A DNA stretch of 64,000 nucleotides, taken from CAVTWH01 sp963794685. GTDB taxonomy: Bacteria > Actinomycetota > Actinomycetes > Mycobacteriales > Micromonosporaceae. How positions within the stretch are numbered: position 1 is the stretch's first letter; each line of letters begins with the position of its first letter. Of the stretch, positions 17,733-26,213 are shown piece after piece. Under the pieces are notes generated by a model. That model did not search any database, was not told where the DNA came from, and saw nothing but the letters and a program-made list of their open reading frames with translations. Both the position numbers and the translations under genes were made by a program. Location: assembly GCA_963794685.1 (NCBI GenBank), contig CAWCFK010000005.1:124001-188000 (forward strand). Direction: 5' to 3'.

Positions 17733-19261
17733 TGCTCCTCCCCCGCCGCTGCGTGGCCGAGCAGGCGGGTCTCGTCCCACCACGGCGGCGTCTCGTCCAG
17801 CACCGGGGTGATCTCCAGCAGGGTCACCTCGTGCCGCTCCAGGGTGAGGTCCAGGGTGACCCGGCCGTCGACGATCGGCGCGCTGCGGTGGCTGCGCGCC
17901 GGCTCGGCCAGCTCCCGCAGGGTGTCCAGCTGCGCCGGGCGCGGCGAGCGCGGCCGGCCCAGCTCGGTCCAGGCGGCCCAGGCGTTGCCGGCCTCCTCGT
18001 GCACCGAGGAGCGGACCACGAAGGCGGGGCCGGAACGCGCCGCCACCGGCACCGACAGGCGCAGCTGGTGCCGGCCCGCGCTGCCGGGATAGGGCTCCGT
18101 GGGGTCGACCGGTGCCCAGGCCAGGACGGTGACCCGGCCGTCGGGGTGCCGGGTGACGGCGTGGTCGGCGCCGCGCGCCAGCACCTCGTCGCCCAGCCGG
18201 GCGAGGAACGCGTACAGGTGGTAGGTGGGCTTCTTGACCTGCCGGTGGGTGAGCAGGCCGAAGCCGCCGTGGAACAGCGCGGTGGGGACGCCCGCCTCCT
18301 CGAAGACGTCGCTGAACGTCCAGTAGGAGAACGAGTCGACCAGCTCTCCCCCGGCGACCAGTACCGGGGCCAGGTAGGCGGCGTGCCAGGCGGTGTCGTG
18401 GACCGGGTTGTCCGGCCGGTAGGAGGAGTTGAACTCGGTGATGTGCACCGGCAGCCCGGCCAGGGCGGTACCGGCCAGCTCCTGGCGCGGCTGGGCGAAC
18501 TGCTCCAGCAGCCGGGCGGCCGGTTGCAGCGTCTGGTGCACGCCGAAGGGCACCTGCTGGGCCGGGCCGGAGGTGTAGGCGTGCCGGCTGACGAAGTCCA
18601 CCGGGACCGCCCGGGCGGCCACGAAGTCGGCGAACCGGGCCAGCCAGCCCTCCGCGCCGGGCGACAGCGCCGGCCCGCCGACCTGCAGGCCGGCGTCCAC
18701 GTCCTTGACGGCGTGCGCGCTCACCTCGTAGAGGCGGTGGTAGGCCTCCTGGTCGGCGTCCAGCCAGAACTCCTTGAGGTTGGGCTCGTTCCACACCTCG
18801 ATGGGCCAGCCGCGCACCTCGTCCAGGCCGTACCGGTCGATCAGGTGGGTGAGCACCGCGCGGACCAGCGCGGCCCAGTCGGCCAGCGACCGGGGCGGGG
18901 TGATGTTGCCGCCCCACCAGAACACCGTCTGCTCGCCGCTGGCCAGCGCCGAGGGCATGAAGCCCAGCTCCACGAAGGGCCGGATGCCCAGCTCCAGATA
19001 GGCGTCGACGACCTGGTCGAGGTAGCCGAAGCCGTAGCGGACCTCGTCGGCGCCCCGGTGGCGGTACGGCTGGTGGATGCCGACGCCGTCGCTGAGCAGC
19101 CCGTGCCCCCGGATGTAGCGGAAGCCGATGTCGCGCTGGAGCAGCGCGAGCGAGTCCTGGTAGTCCCGGCGCAGGGCGAGGTCGAAACGGCCGGTGCCGA
19201 CGCAGTGCCGCCAGGCACCGCCCAGCCGGCCGGTGGCCCGGTCGGGGACGACGATCGTCAC
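17729..19261 (-). CDS. Glycoside hydrolase family 39 (beta-xylosidase)
   Basis: A 510-residue cytoplasmic enzyme with a GTG start. The GH39 signature IEVWNEPNLKEFW near 153 carries the acid/base Glu, and VHITEFNSSYRPDN near 271 the nucleophile Glu. FRYIRGHGLLSDGVGI near 47 and FSYWTFSDVFEEAG near 312 are further family blocks. It removes xylose from xylo-oligosaccharides. It has no signal peptide and sits between the importer lipoprotein gene and DUF624, so hydrolysis follows uptake. A strong hairpin precedes it. Confidence 0.93.
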   Translation of the reverse strand: MTIVVPDRATGRLGGAWRHCVGTGRFDLALRRDYQDSLALLQRDIGFRYIRGHGLLSDGVGIHQPYRHRGADEVRYGFGYLDQVVDAYLELGIRPFVELGFMPSALASGEQTVFWWGGNITPPRSLADWAALVRAVLTHLIDRYGLDEVRGWPIEVWNEPNLKEFWLDADQEAYHRLYEVSAHAVKDVDAGLQVGGPALSPGAEGWLARFADFVAARAVPVDFVSRHAYTSGPAQQVPFGVHQTLQPAARLLEQFAQPRQELAGTALAGLPVHITEFNSSYRPDNPVHDTAWHAAYLAPVLVAGGELVDSFSYWTFSDVFEEAGVPTALFHGGFGLLTHRQVKKPTYHLYAFLARLGDEVLARGADHAVTRHPDGRVTVLAWAPVDPTEPYPGSAGRHQLRLSVPVAARSGPAFVVRSSVHEEAGNAWAAWTELGRPRSPRPAQLDTLRELAEPARSHRSAPIVDGRVTLDLTLERHEVTLLEITPVLDETPPWWDETRLLGHAAAGEEQ

Positions 19262-19287
19262 GGTGCAGGCACCTTTCCCGTGGAGTA

Positions 19288-19320
19288 CCCCGGCCGGGCC
19301 CGCGACGGGCCCGGCCGGGG
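19288..19320 (-). terminator. Intercistronic hairpin after the solute-binding protein gene
   Basis: Perfect 15-bp GC-rich arms (19288-19302 and 19306-19320) with a 3-base loop, 8 bp after the lipoprotein stop and before the GH39 start. A hairpin here is typical of importer operons and would protect or enrich binding-protein mRNA while lowering downstream expression. Confidence 0.8.
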
Positions 19321-19328
19321 CGAAGCGA

Positions 19329-20969
19329 TCAGCCGTTGCTCTTCTTGAACCGGTCGTAGGCCTTGTTGATCACGTCGACGTACTGCGCCGAATTCTTGGC
19401 CTTCAGCTCGCTGACGTAGGCGTCCCAGTCGCTGAGCGGGCGCTGGCCCAGGATGAACTTCAGCGTCTGCTGGAAGACGTAGTCCTTGATGCCGGACTCC
19501 CAGAGGGTGACCTGCTCGCGCTCGTCGGCGGTGAGCGGGTGCGGGGGCGGCAGCGGCTGCGTCTTGCGGCCGTTGAGTACCTGCTGGAACTTCAGCTCCT
19601 CGTCGGTGAACTGGGTGCTGAGCATCTTGGTGCTGCCGCCGTAGGCGAACACGCCGTTGTAGAAGCCGTAGTCGACCTGCAGGTTCTTCGGGGCGTTCGG
19701 GTTGACGCCGGCCCAGCGCACGTCGGGCGACAGCTTGAAGGTGCCGTCGTCGATGTTGCCGCTGTAGGTGACGCCCGGCAGGCCCCAGCGGGCGAACAGC
19801 TCGCCGGCTTCGGAGTACCACAGCCAGTCGATGAACTGCATCATGGCCACGAAGTTCTTGCTGTCCCGGGCCTTCTTGGAGATCATGATGCCGTTCTCCA
19901 GCCGGTTGCCGGACTTGACATCACCGAGCGGGCCGGTGGGGATCGGGATCTTGGTGACCGTGGCGCCCGGGATCTTCGCGATGTCCTTGCGGCACTCGTT
20001 CACCAGCGTCTGGGCGTTGCAGCTGATCACGAACGACTTGCCGGAGGAGAACTTCTGCCGGGCGTTGTCGTCCTGCTGGGTGAAGCTCTCCGGGTCCAGC
20101 AGCTTCTCACTGACCAGGGTGGCCAGGTACTGGATGGTCTGCTTGTAGGCGTCCATGGTGCCGGTCAGGACGAACTTGCCGGCCTTGGCGTCCCAGGTGG
20201 TGCCCTGGTAGTCCCAGCCGGCCAGGGCGCCGTAGCCGGCGCCGACGGTGCGGATCAGGTTGCCGCCGGGGGTGGGGTTGCTCCACCGGTCCGACATCGG
20301 GTACTGGTTGGGGTAGGCGGTCTTCATCGCCCGCAGCGTGGTGGTCAGGTCGTCCAGGGTCTTCGGCTCGGACAGGCCCAGCTGGGTCAGGATGTCGGTG
20401 CGCACCGCGAACGAGTAGTCCAGCCAGACGTCCTCGTGCAGGCCCGGCAGCAGGTAGTACTTGCCGTCCGACTGGCGGAACTGGTCGAGGTCGCCCTTGA
20501 GGTTCCACTTGGCGACCTTGTCCTTGTAGTTGGGCATCAGGTCGACGTAGTCGCTCACCGGCAGGATCGCGCCGCTGGCGATGTAGGCCTCCTCGTCCGG
20601 GTGGTACGTCTTCGGGATGATGAGCGGCGCCGAACCACCGCTGATCATCACGCTGCGCTTCTGGTTGTAGTCGCTGCCCGGGATCACGGTCGGCTGGAAG
20701 CTGACGTTGGTCCGCTTGGTCAACTCCTGCAGGAACAACCAGTCGGCCTTGTACGGGTAGGCCGTGTTGCTCAGCACCATGATCGGGAAGGTCACCGGCT
20801 CGGTGGCCTTGAACTGGTCACCGGCGCTGTACTTCTCCATCGCCGCGGCACGGTTGCCGGTGAAGTCGTCCTTCTTGTCGGAGTCGCCGCTGTCGCAGGC
20901 GGCCAGGGCGGCGGCCGCCAGGGAGCCGACGGCGCCGGCGAGCACCTGGCGCCGGGAGAGCTGAGCCAT
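19329..20969 (-). CDS. Oligosaccharide-binding lipoprotein of CUT1 ABC importer (LplA/YtcQ type)
   Basis: A 546-residue protein, long for a binding protein but normal for LplA/YtcQ. The signal MAQLSRRQVLAGAVGSLAAA has a twin Arg and ends in a LAAC lipobox (Cys ~25), so it is a Tat-compatible lipoprotein. Two-lobed domain: PVTFPIMVLSNTAYPYKADW near 58, YYLLPGLHEDVWLDYSFAVR near 171, and LENGIMISKKARDSKNFVAM near 355 with FIDWLWYSEAGELFARWGLPG. The permeases are upstream and GH39 downstream, so (glucurono)xylo-oligosaccharide is the probable ligand. No ATPase is encoded; a shared MsiK-type ATPase is the usual partner. Confidence 0.92.
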   Translation of the reverse strand: MAQLSRRQVLAGAVGSLAAAALAACDSGDSDKKDDFTGNRAAAMEKYSAGDQFKATEPVTFPIMVLSNTAYPYKADWLFLQELTKRTNVSFQPTVIPGSDYNQKRSVMISGGSAPLIIPKTYHPDEEAYIASGAILPVSDYVDLMPNYKDKVAKWNLKGDLDQFRQSDGKYYLLPGLHEDVWLDYSFAVRTDILTQLGLSEPKTLDDLTTTLRAMKTAYPNQYPMSDRWSNPTPGGNLIRTVGAGYGALAGWDYQGTTWDAKAGKFVLTGTMDAYKQTIQYLATLVSEKLLDPESFTQQDDNARQKFSSGKSFVISCNAQTLVNECRKDIAKIPGATVTKIPIPTGPLGDVKSGNRLENGIMISKKARDSKNFVAMMQFIDWLWYSEAGELFARWGLPGVTYSGNIDDGTFKLSPDVRWAGVNPNAPKNLQVDYGFYNGVFAYGGSTKMLSTQFTDEELKFQQVLNGRKTQPLPPPHPLTADEREQVTLWESGIKDYVFQQTLKFILGQRPLSDWDAYVSELKAKNSAQYVDVINKAYDRFKKSNG

Positions 20970-21008
20970 GAAACGTCCTCTTTCCTCGGTAGGGGTGTGT
21001 GAGCGGGG

Positions 21009-21944
21009 CTAGCCCTTGACCGCGCCGAGCATCACGCCGCGGACGAAGTACCGCTGGATGAAGGGGTAGATGAAGATGATCGGGGCGACGGTGAGCACGA
21101 TGGTCACCGCCTGGATGTTCGCGCCGACCTGGAGTTGGACGTCACTGGAGTCGGCCTCGCTGGCGCCGCCGGTGGCGTTGGTGATGATGTTGCGCAGGTA
21201 GATGGTGACCGGGAAGAGGTCCTGCCGGTCCAGGTAGAGGAAGGCCGGGAACCAGGAGTTCCAGAAGGCCACCGCGTAGAACAGCACCATGGTGGCCAGC
21301 ACCGCCTTGGACAGCGGCAGCACGATGCGGCCCAGGGTCTGGTAGGTGTTCAGCCCGTCGACGGCGGCCGCCTCCTCCAGCTCCACCGGCAGGCTCTCGA
21401 AGAACGTCTTCATCACCAGCAGGTTGAACACGTTGATGGCGTTGGGCAGCACGATCGCCCACAGGGTGTTGCGCAGGCCCAGACCGCTGATCAGGACGTA
21501 GTTGGGGATCAGTCCGCCGTTGAAGAACATGGTGAACACCGCGATGCCGACCAGCGCCGAGCGGCCGCGCAGCTGGCGCTTGGACAGCACGTAGGCGTAG
21601 CAGGTGGTGAGCAGCATGGAGATGGCGGTCGCCACCACGGTGTAGACCACGGTGTTGCGGTAGTTGGTCCAGAACACCGGGTCGGACATGACCCGGTGGT
21701 ACGTGGTCACGTTGAACCCGCGCGGGAGCAGGTTCACCTCGCCCGCCCGGATCGGGTGTTCGGCGCTGAACGACCGGGCCAGGATGTTGACGAACGGGTA
21801 GAGGGTCAGCACCACGACGCCGGTCAGGATGACCCCGTTGACCACCTGGAAGACCCGCTGGCCGCGGCTGGTCAGCACCCGGCCGTGGCCGCGCCGTACC
21901 GCCGGGGGCGCGACGACCTGCTCGACGCCCCGCTCCACGCTCAC
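21009..21944 (-). CDS. CUT1 ABC importer permease, LplC/YtcP type
   Basis: About 311 residues with six helices. The EAA loop is LPVELEEAAAVDGLNTYQTLGRI-like near 190, split here as LEEAAAVDGLNTYQ and GRIVLPLSKAVLATM. It ends IFIYPFIQRYFVRGVMLGAVKG, the typical YtcP/LplC tail. The start is GTG at 21944 (GTGA overlap with the other permease) or the GTG one codon earlier. It forms the inner-membrane channel with the adjacent LplB-type permease. Confidence 0.93.
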   Translation of the reverse strand: MSVERGVEQVVAPPAVRRGHGRVLTSRGQRVFQVVNGVILTGVVVLTLYPFVNILARSFSAEHPIRAGEVNLLPRGFNVTTYHRVMSDPVFWTNYRNTVVYTVVATAISMLLTTCYAYVLSKRQLRGRSALVGIAVFTMFFNGGLIPNYVLISGLGLRNTLWAIVLPNAINVFNLLVMKTFFESLPVELEEAAAVDGLNTYQTLGRIVLPLSKAVLATMVLFYAVAFWNSWFPAFLYLDRQDLFPVTIYLRNIITNATGGASEADSSDVQLQVGANIQAVTIVLTVAPIIFIYPFIQRYFVRGVMLGAVKG

Positions 21945-22918
21945 CACAGGCTCGCTCCCACCGCGCGCCGGGACACGAAGTTGGCCGACAGCACCAGCGT
22001 CAGGCCGATCACCGACTCGAACAGGCCGATCGCGGCGGCGTAGCTGAAGCTTCCGGTGACCACCCCGACCCGGTAGAGGTAGGTGGGGATCACGTCGGCG
22101 GTCGGGTAGGTGAGCGGGTTGTACAGCAGCAGCACCTTCTCGAAGCCCACCGCGAGGAACTGGCCGATGTTGAGGATCAGCAGGGTGACCATGGTGGGCC
22201 GGATGCCCGGCAGGGTGATGTGCCAGGTCTGCTGCCAGCGGTTGGCGCCGTCGATCCGGGCCGCTTCGTAGAGGTCCTGGTCGACGGTGGTCAGCGCGGC
22301 CAGGTAGAGGATGGTGCCCCAGCCGACCGTCTGCCACAGCTCGGAGGAGACGTAGACGGTGCGGAACCAGCCGGCCTGCTGGAGGAACACGATCGGCTGG
22401 TGACCGAGCCCGCGCAGCGCCTGGTTGACCACGCCGTCGACGGAGAGGGTCTGGAAGACCAGCCCGGCCACCACCACGATGGACAGGAAGTGCGGCAGGT
22501 AGGAGACGGTCTGCACGAAGCGCTTGAAGAAGCGGGTACGCACCTCGTTGAGCAGCAGCGCCAGCACGATCGGGGCGGGGAAGCAGACCAGCAGGGTCAG
22601 CCCGCCGAGGATGAGCGTGTTGGCGAAGACGTGCCAGAACGTCGCGTCGCTGAGGAACATCTTGAAGTAGTGCGTGCCGCGCCACTCGTCGCCGAAGATG
22701 TGCCCGCCCGGCGAGTAGCGCCGGAAGGCGATGACGTTGCCGGCCATCGGCAGGTAGCGGAAGATCGCGAAGAACAGCAGCGGTACCACGGCCAGCGAGT
22801 AGAGCTGCCAGTCACGGCGCAGCGACTGGGCGAGGCTGCGGCGACGGCGTGGCACCGGTGCGGATGCCCCCGGCTGGCGCGCGCCGGACGGGCGGTCCAG
22901 CGTGCTGGTGGTACTCAC
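21941..22918 (-). CDS. CUT1 ABC importer permease, LplB type; first gene of the importer operon
   Basis: About 325 residues. The GTG at 22918 follows GGGGAGG. An Arg-rich cytoplasmic N-terminus (PVPRRRRSLAQSLRRDWQLY) leads into six helices. FFAIFRYLPMAGNVIAFRRY near 49 and the EAA motif YEAARIDGANRWQQTWHITL near 224 define the LplB group. It starts a six-gene run: two permeases, lipoprotein, GH39, DUF624 and GH42. The divergent 417-bp gap to the acetyl xylan esterase carries a xylan-type LacI operator. Confidence 0.93.
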   Translation of the reverse strand: MSTTSTLDRPSGARQPGASAPVPRRRRSLAQSLRRDWQLYSLAVVPLLFFAIFRYLPMAGNVIAFRRYSPGGHIFGDEWRGTHYFKMFLSDATFWHVFANTLILGGLTLLVCFPAPIVLALLLNEVRTRFFKRFVQTVSYLPHFLSIVVVAGLVFQTLSVDGVVNQALRGLGHQPIVFLQQAGWFRTVYVSSELWQTVGWGTILYLAALTTVDQDLYEAARIDGANRWQQTWHITLPGIRPTMVTLLILNIGQFLAVGFEKVLLLYNPLTYPTADVIPTYLYRVGVVTGSFSYAAAIGLFESVIGLTLVLSANFVSRRAVGASLW

Positions 22919-23335
22919 AGTCGGCCTCCCCGGTACGAGCGGTGTGCGGCTGCGGTGCGGGACCCCGGGGACGCGAGGCCACTGCGGTGCGCGGCGTGCC
23001 GTGGACGGCCCCACTGCGCGCCCCGTCCGGCGTGCCGTTCCGGTCGGGACCATGGTTGCCGAGCCAAGGTTTCTCGAAAGTTTCGGAAACGTAAGGTTGG
23101 CATCGGGTAATTTAGATTCCTGACTTCTGCCTGTCAAGAGTCGTGTGGCAAGCCCGGGAAAGATGGCTGTAGAGCTCGGATTTCGGTCCGCCAGGTGCTA
23201 GTGTTCCCGAAATTTGCGCATTACCACCGACAGGTTTTCGACAATCCCGGCCCCGGTACGGGAGAGTGTTTCCGCAAGGTTCCGACTGCCCGACCCCGTG
23301 GCGGCACCCGCCAGCCCCGACCCCTGCGAGGACCC
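22919..23335. promoter_or_regulatory. Divergent control region of the xylan importer and esterase operons
   Basis: 417 bp with no gene, falling in GC near 23060-23130. It contains the perfect palindrome CGAAA-G-TTTCG at 23075-23085 and a one-mismatch relative CGAAA-T-TTGCG at 23208-23218. CGAAA-N-TTTCG is a motif long noted upstream of actinomycete xylanase genes and bound by LacI-type xylan repressors. The perfect site lies about 157 bp from the importer start; the weaker one is 118 bp from the esterase start. The LacI gene two places away is the likely binder. Confidence 0.7.
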
Positions 23336-24358
23336 GTGGCCCTGTTCGACCTCCCGCTCGACCAGCTCCGCCAGTACCGCCCCGAGGTACGCGCGCCCGC
23401 CGACTTCGACGCGTTCTGGGAAGCCACCCTCACCGACGCCGCCGGTACCCCGCCGCTGCTGGCGGTCCGCCCGGTGGACACCGGGCTGCGCCTGGTCGAC
23501 ACCTGGGACGTCAGCTTCGCCGGCTTCGCCGGGGACCCGGTGCGCGCGTGGTACACCCGGCCCGCCGGGGTGGACACGCCGCTGCCGGCGGTGGTCGAGT
23601 ACGTCGGCTACGGCCGCGGCCGCGGGCTGCCACACGAGCGCCTCACCTGGCCCGTCGCCGGCTACGCCCACCTGCTCATGGACGCCCGCGGCCAGGGCGA
23701 CCAGTACGGCAACGGCGGCGACACCGCCGACCCGCAGGCCGGTGCGGCGGGCGGCCGCTGGCCCATCACCCAGGGCATCCTGTGCCCCGCACGACTACTA
23801 CTACCGGCGCCTGATCACCGACGCGGTGCGCGCCGTACACGCGCGTCCGGGCGCTACCCGGCGTCGACCCGGCCCGGGTGGCGGCCGTCGGCAACAGCCA
23901 GGGCGGCGGACTGGCACTGGCCGTCGCGGGCCTGGTCGGCGACCTGGCCGCGCTGCTGTGCTCGGCGCCGCTGCTGTGCCACATCCAACGGGCACTGGAG
24001 ATCACCGACGCGCCGCCGTACGGCGAGATCGTCACCTACCTGTCCGTGCACCGGGAGGCCGAGGAGCTGGTCCGGCACACGCTGTCCTATGTGGACGGTG
24101 TCAGCTTCGCCCGGCGCGCCTGCGCCCCGGCGCACTTCGGCGTCGGCCTGCGCGACGCCGTCTGCCCACCGAGCACCATTTTCGCCGCCTACAACCAGTA
24201 CGGCGCGGCGCAACCGGGTCGAGCCGGTGCCGCAGACGATCGAGGTGTATCCGTTCAACAACCACGAGGGCGGCGACGCCGTGCACGTCCAGCGCCAGCT
24301 GCACTGGCTGGCCGAGGTGCTGCGGCCGGCCGTACCTGTCGGGCAGGGGCGACGGTGA
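23336..24358 (+). CDS. Acetyl xylan esterase (AXE1/cephalosporin-C deacetylase family), three apparent insertions
   Basis: The GTG at 23336 follows GAGGA (VALFDLPLDQLRQYRPEV). Family motifs: FDAFWEATLTDAAGTPPLLA near 24, VVEYVGYGRGRGLPHE near 85, LLMDARGQGDQYGNGGDTAD near 115, the nucleophile elbow AVGNSQGGGLALAVAG, and a C-terminal FNNHEGG catalytic His. Extra bases near 23780, 23848 and 24215 break the frame; correcting all three gives about 339 residues, the normal length. It deacetylates xylo-oligosaccharides and has no signal peptide, so it is cytoplasmic. Its stop overlaps the LacI start. Confidence 0.87.
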   Translation: MALFDLPLDQLRQYRPEVRAPADFDAFWEATLTDAAGTPPLLAVRPVDTGLRLVDTWDVSFAGFAGDPVRAWYTRPAGVDTPLPAVVEYVGYGRGRGLPHERLTWPVAGYAHLLMDARGQGDQYGNGGDTADPQAGAAGGRWPITQGILCPARLLLPAPDHRRGARRTRASGRYPASTRPGWRPSATARAADWHWPSRAWSATWPRCCARRRCCATSNGHWRSPTRRRTARSSPTCPCTGRPRSWSGTRCPMWTVSASPGAPAPRRTSASACATPSAHRAPFSPPTTSTARRNRVEPVPQTIEVYPFNNHEGGDAVHVQRQLHWLAEVLRPAVPVGQGRR

Positions 24359-25392
24359 GCGCCGCGTCGCGCCCCGGGGCGCCCAGCCGGGCCACCATGT
24401 CGGAGATCGCCGCCGCGGCCGGCGTCTCGGTACCCACCGTGTCCAAGGTGGTCAACGGGCGCAGCGACGTCTCCCCGGCCACCCGGGAACGGGTCGAGGA
24501 GCTGCTGCGCCGGCACAGCTACCGGCCCCGGCGGGCCAAGCCCAGCGCCCGGGTCGGCCTCATCGACCTCGTCTTCGTCGACCTGGGCAGCCTGTGGGCC
24601 ATGGAGATCCTGGCCGGCGTGGAGGAGATCGCGCACCGGGCCGGTACCGGGGTGGTGGTCTCCGCCGTGCACGGCCGGATCCGCACCCGCCCCACCCGGC
24701 GCTGGCTGGAGAACCTGGCCGCCCGCCGCTCGGACGGCGTGCTGCTGGTGCTCTCCCAGCTCTCCCCCGGCCAGCAGGCCCACCTGGACGACCTCGGCAT
24801 CCCCGTCGTCATCGTCGACCCGGCCGGGCAACCCGGGCCGGACGTGCCGTCGGTGGGCGCCACCAACTGGGCCGGCGGCCTGTCCGCCACCGAGCACCTG
24901 CTGGGCCTCGGCCACCGGCGGATCGCCGTGATCGGCGGACCGGGCGACGTGGTCTGCTCCCGGGCCCGGGTGGACGGCTACCGGGCCGCCATGCGCGCGG
25001 CCGGGCTGCCGGTACGCCCCGACTACGTGCGCCCCGGCGACTTCACCAGCCGCACCGGCTACCAGCAGACCCAGGAGCTGCTGGCGCTGGCGGAGCCGCC
25101 GACCGCCATCTTCGCCTGCGCCGACTCGATGGCCCGCGGCGCCTACGAGGCCTGCTACGAACAGGGCCTGCGGGTCCCCGACGACGTCAGCGTGGTGGGC
25201 TTCGACGACCTGGACGCGGCCCGCTGGGCCATCCCGCCGCTGACCACGGTGCGCCAGCCGCTCACCGAGATGGCCGGCATGGCCACCCGGATGCTGCTGT
25301 CCCTCATCGACGGCGAGGAGCTGGACACCACCCGGGTGGAGCTGGCCACCCCGCTCGTCCTGCGGGCCAGCACCGGGCCACCGCCGGCCTGA
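24355..25392 (+). CDS. LacI family repressor, probable xylan regulon regulator
   Basis: 345 residues; the GTG start overlaps the esterase stop (GTGA). The HTH is TMSEIAAAAGVSVPTVSKVV with NGRSDVSPATRERVEELL (residues ~14-50), then a hinge and a periplasmic-binding-like sensor: VGLIDLVFVDLGSLWAMEIL, HRRIAVIGGPGDVVCSRARV, IFACADSMARGAYEACYEQG, SVVGFDDLDAARWAIPPLTT. The unusual LWAMEIL sensor N-terminus is typical of actinomycete xylan LacI proteins. It probably represses both divergent operons through the CGAAAGTTTCG palindrome until a xylo-oligosaccharide binds. Confidence 0.92.
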   Translation: MSAASRPGAPSRATMSEIAAAAGVSVPTVSKVVNGRSDVSPATRERVEELLRRHSYRPRRAKPSARVGLIDLVFVDLGSLWAMEILAGVEEIAHRAGTGVVVSAVHGRIRTRPTRRWLENLAARRSDGVLLVLSQLSPGQQAHLDDLGIPVVIVDPAGQPGPDVPSVGATNWAGGLSATEHLLGLGHRRIAVIGGPGDVVCSRARVDGYRAAMRAAGLPVRPDYVRPGDFTSRTGYQQTQELLALAEPPTAIFACADSMARGAYEACYEQGLRVPDDVSVVGFDDLDAARWAIPPLTTVRQPLTEMAGMATRMLLSLIDGEELDTTRVELATPLVLRASTGPPPA

Positions 25393-25430
25393 GCCGCCCG
25401 GCACGTGCGCGACAGCGCGGGGCGAGCGGG

Positions 25431-26213
25431 TCAGTGGGCGGCGCTGGTGAAGCGGGGGGCGACCAGCGCCTCCAGCGCGGCGACGGCGTTGTAGGCGAGG
25501 ATCGAGACGCCGGTCATCACGGCCACCGAGGCCCACAGGCTGTCGTAGTCGAAAGCGTTGGGGGCGGCCACCATCACCGCACCCAGGCCCTTGCCGGTGG
25601 CCAGCCACTCGGCCAGCATGGCGCCGATCAGCGAGCTGGCCAGGCCCACCCGGGCACTGGCGAAGATGGCCGGCACGGCGGTGGGCAACTGCACCTTGAG
25701 CGCCACCGGCAGGGCGCCGCCGCCGTACGCCCGGCACAGGTCGACCGCCTGCCGGGACGCCGAGCGCAGCCCGAAGGTGACGGTGACCAGTGCCGGGAAG
25801 TACACCACCAGGCCGGCGATCACCGTGGTGGCCACCAGGCCACGGCCGAAGACCAGGGTCAGCAGCGGCGTCAAGGCCACCACCGGGATCGAGCGCAGCA
25901 CCACCGCCAGCGGCATCATCGCCTGCTCCACCGGGCGTACCAGCACGAAGACCAGGGCCACCAGCACCGCCGCGGCCAGGCCCGCGGCCAGGCCGAGACC
26001 GGCGTCGAGCAGGGTACGGCTCAACGCGCTGAACACCAGGTGCCGGTGGGCCGCGGCGTCGGTCGGGCCGAACAGGTAACGCCAGACGTCGGCGGGCGAC
26101 TTGGCGACCAGCGGGTCGACCGTGAACGCGGTGAGGAACCCCAGCCAGATGCCGAGCACGACGGCCAGGGACAGGGCGGCGCCGGCGAGCGGGCGCAGCA
26201 GCCGGCGGGTCAC
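25431..26213 (-). CDS. ABC transporter permease, SsuC/ThiX/NMT1-associated type (second permease)
   Basis: 260 residues with about six helices. The GTG start overlaps the preceding permease stop. The BPD-transp block contains YGGGALPVALKVQLPTAVP near 160, then SARVGLASSLIGAMLAEWLA with TGKGLGAVM. It starts MTRRLLRPLAGAALSLAVVL. With its partner it forms a heterodimeric channel, unusual because SsuABC systems normally use one permease; paired permeases occur in ThiXYZ-like and nitrogen-compound importers. Confidence 0.88.
   Translation of the reverse strand: MTRRLLRPLAGAALSLAVVLGIWLGFLTAFTVDPLVAKSPADVWRYLFGPTDAAAHRHLVFSALSRTLLDAGLGLAAGLAAAVLVALVFVLVRPVEQAMMPLAVVLRSIPVVALTPLLTLVFGRGLVATTVIAGLVVYFPALVTVTFGLRSASRQAVDLCRAYGGGALPVALKVQLPTAVPAIFASARVGLASSLIGAMLAEWLATGKGLGAVMVAAPNAFDYDSLWASVAVMTGVSILAYNAVAALEALVAPRFTSAAH

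Noticed and set aside
17753..19348. Long frames antisense to GH39
   Set aside because: Same shadow-frame signature; GH39 catalytic motifs are on the minus strand.
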